From the NCBI RefSeq assembly GCF_037782385.1, contig NZ_JBBEXD010000005.1:310001-374000 (forward strand): 64,000 bases of DNA. Direction: 5' to 3'. Positions 63,718 to 64,000 of this stretch are shown piece by piece (the first letter of the stretch is position 1; the number at the start of each line of letters is the position of its first letter). The stretch is from Ascidiimonas meishanensis (GTDB lineage Bacteria > Bacteroidota > Bacteroidia > Flavobacteriales > Flavobacteriaceae). A program made the position numbers and the translations under genes. Below the pieces are notes generated by a model. It did not search any database and was not told where the DNA came from. It worked only from the letters and a program-made list of their open reading frames with translations.

Positions 63718-64000
63718 TTAAAAATAAATGGTTTGTGCCAACCTGAAGGTGTTGGCATGCGCCTCAATAATTACTTTTATATCTTTAGAATACCCGCCAC
63801 CCATACTACATTGCACGGGAATTTGATATTTTCTACAGGTTTCCAATACAAAAAGATCCCGTTCTTTACAGCCATCCATACTCAAAGCTAATCTGCCTAG
63901 TTTGTCTCCTTCAATAACATCTACGCCACAGAGATAGAAAATAAAGTCTGGTTTCACACTGTTGATAAGATGGGGGAGTGTTTTGCTAAGAATAGTTAAG
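63718..64000 (-). CDS. Histone deacetylase family protein, C-terminal fragment at window edge
   Basis: The reading is open to the edge of the window; its start is outside. The visible 94 residues (TLPHLINSVKPDFIFYLCGVD...LGRLALSMDGCKERDLFVLETCRKYQIPVQCSMGGGYSKD) match the end of bacterial histone deacetylase/acetoin utilisation-like deacetylases; the GGGY motif supplies the catalytic tyrosine. These enzymes remove acetyl groups from proteins or small amines with zinc. An internal GTG is not the real start. Confidence 0.82.
   Translation of the reverse strand, partial: LTILSKTLPHLINSVKPDFIFYLCGVDVIEGDKLGRLALSMDGCKERDLFVLETCRKYQIPVQCSMGGGYSKDIKVIIEAHANTFRLAQTIYF

Noticed and set aside
63718..63957. 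Complete 79-residue protein
   Set aside because: The reading continues in frame to the window edge with conserved deacetylase sequence, so the internal GTG is not the start.

Overview
The window looks like chromosomal DNA of a marine-type member of Flavobacteriaceae (Bacteroidota). The signs are low GC, a gliding/T9SS-type C-terminal sorting domain on a 1403-residue secreted protein, many lipoproteins and SusD-free outer-membrane proteins, weak Shine-Dalgarno sequences, and -7 promoter elements of the TAnnTTTG type. This taxonomic call is inference from gene content; no rRNA is present.

Layout. 0.1-5 kb: an unknown single-span membrane protein, a lipoprotein and a tandem pair of histidine-phosphatase paralogues, one of which has lost its second catalytic histidine. 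5.1-14.0 kb: a compact co-directional eight-gene cluster of cytoplasmic enzymes (esterase with carbohydrate-module-like N-terminus, M17 aminopeptidase, ATP-grasp, COG4947-like esterase, ATP-grasp with a basic tail, GCS2-type carboxylate-amine ligase, class I glutamine amidotransferase, divergent ATP-grasp-like protein). Together they look like an amide-bond-forming pathway with its own hydrolases, product unknown. 14.1-16.1 kb: an ECF sigma factor and an anti-sigma/outer-membrane-barrel fusion. 16.3-16.9 kb: tRNA-Arg(CCT) preceded by a broken tRNA copy and followed by a tandem array of a 92-bp unit that begins inside the tRNA 3' end. 17-36 kb: mostly ordinary genes (L-threonine dehydrogenase, T9SS protein, M28 peptidase, CBS protein, sortilin-like propeller, GNAT/nitrilase fusion, ssb).

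37-44 kb: a periplasmic CHAT-TPR putative protease, a PKD/barrel protein and a lipoprotein, divergent from an ECF sigma factor and a TPR anti-sigma-like protein; together they resemble an envelope signalling module. 44-58.4 kb: an accessory region made of modules (AraC regulator plus small redox/membrane genes; GT39 and GH26-like enzyme and GIY-YIG protein; second AraC plus beta-lactamase-like hydrolase; P1 peptidase; ankyrin protein). Several modules start behind copies of one dispersed regulatory repeat and end at another shared motif, suggesting cassette-like exchange. An IS3-type transposase remnant lies at 58.5 kb.

58.7-64 kb: three tiny double-glycine-leader, cysteine-rich peptides (one with the cysteine spacing of a knottin) surround a lipoprotein, a membrane protein and a NarL-type two-component system. 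The exporter is not in the window. The right edge cuts a histone-deacetylase-family gene.

The most promising undescribed systems are the 5-14 kb ligase cluster, the peptide/two-component region at the right end, the CHAT/ECF module, and two DNA-level signals: the tRNA-anchored tandem array and a 10-bp-phased AAACG array upstream of ssb.
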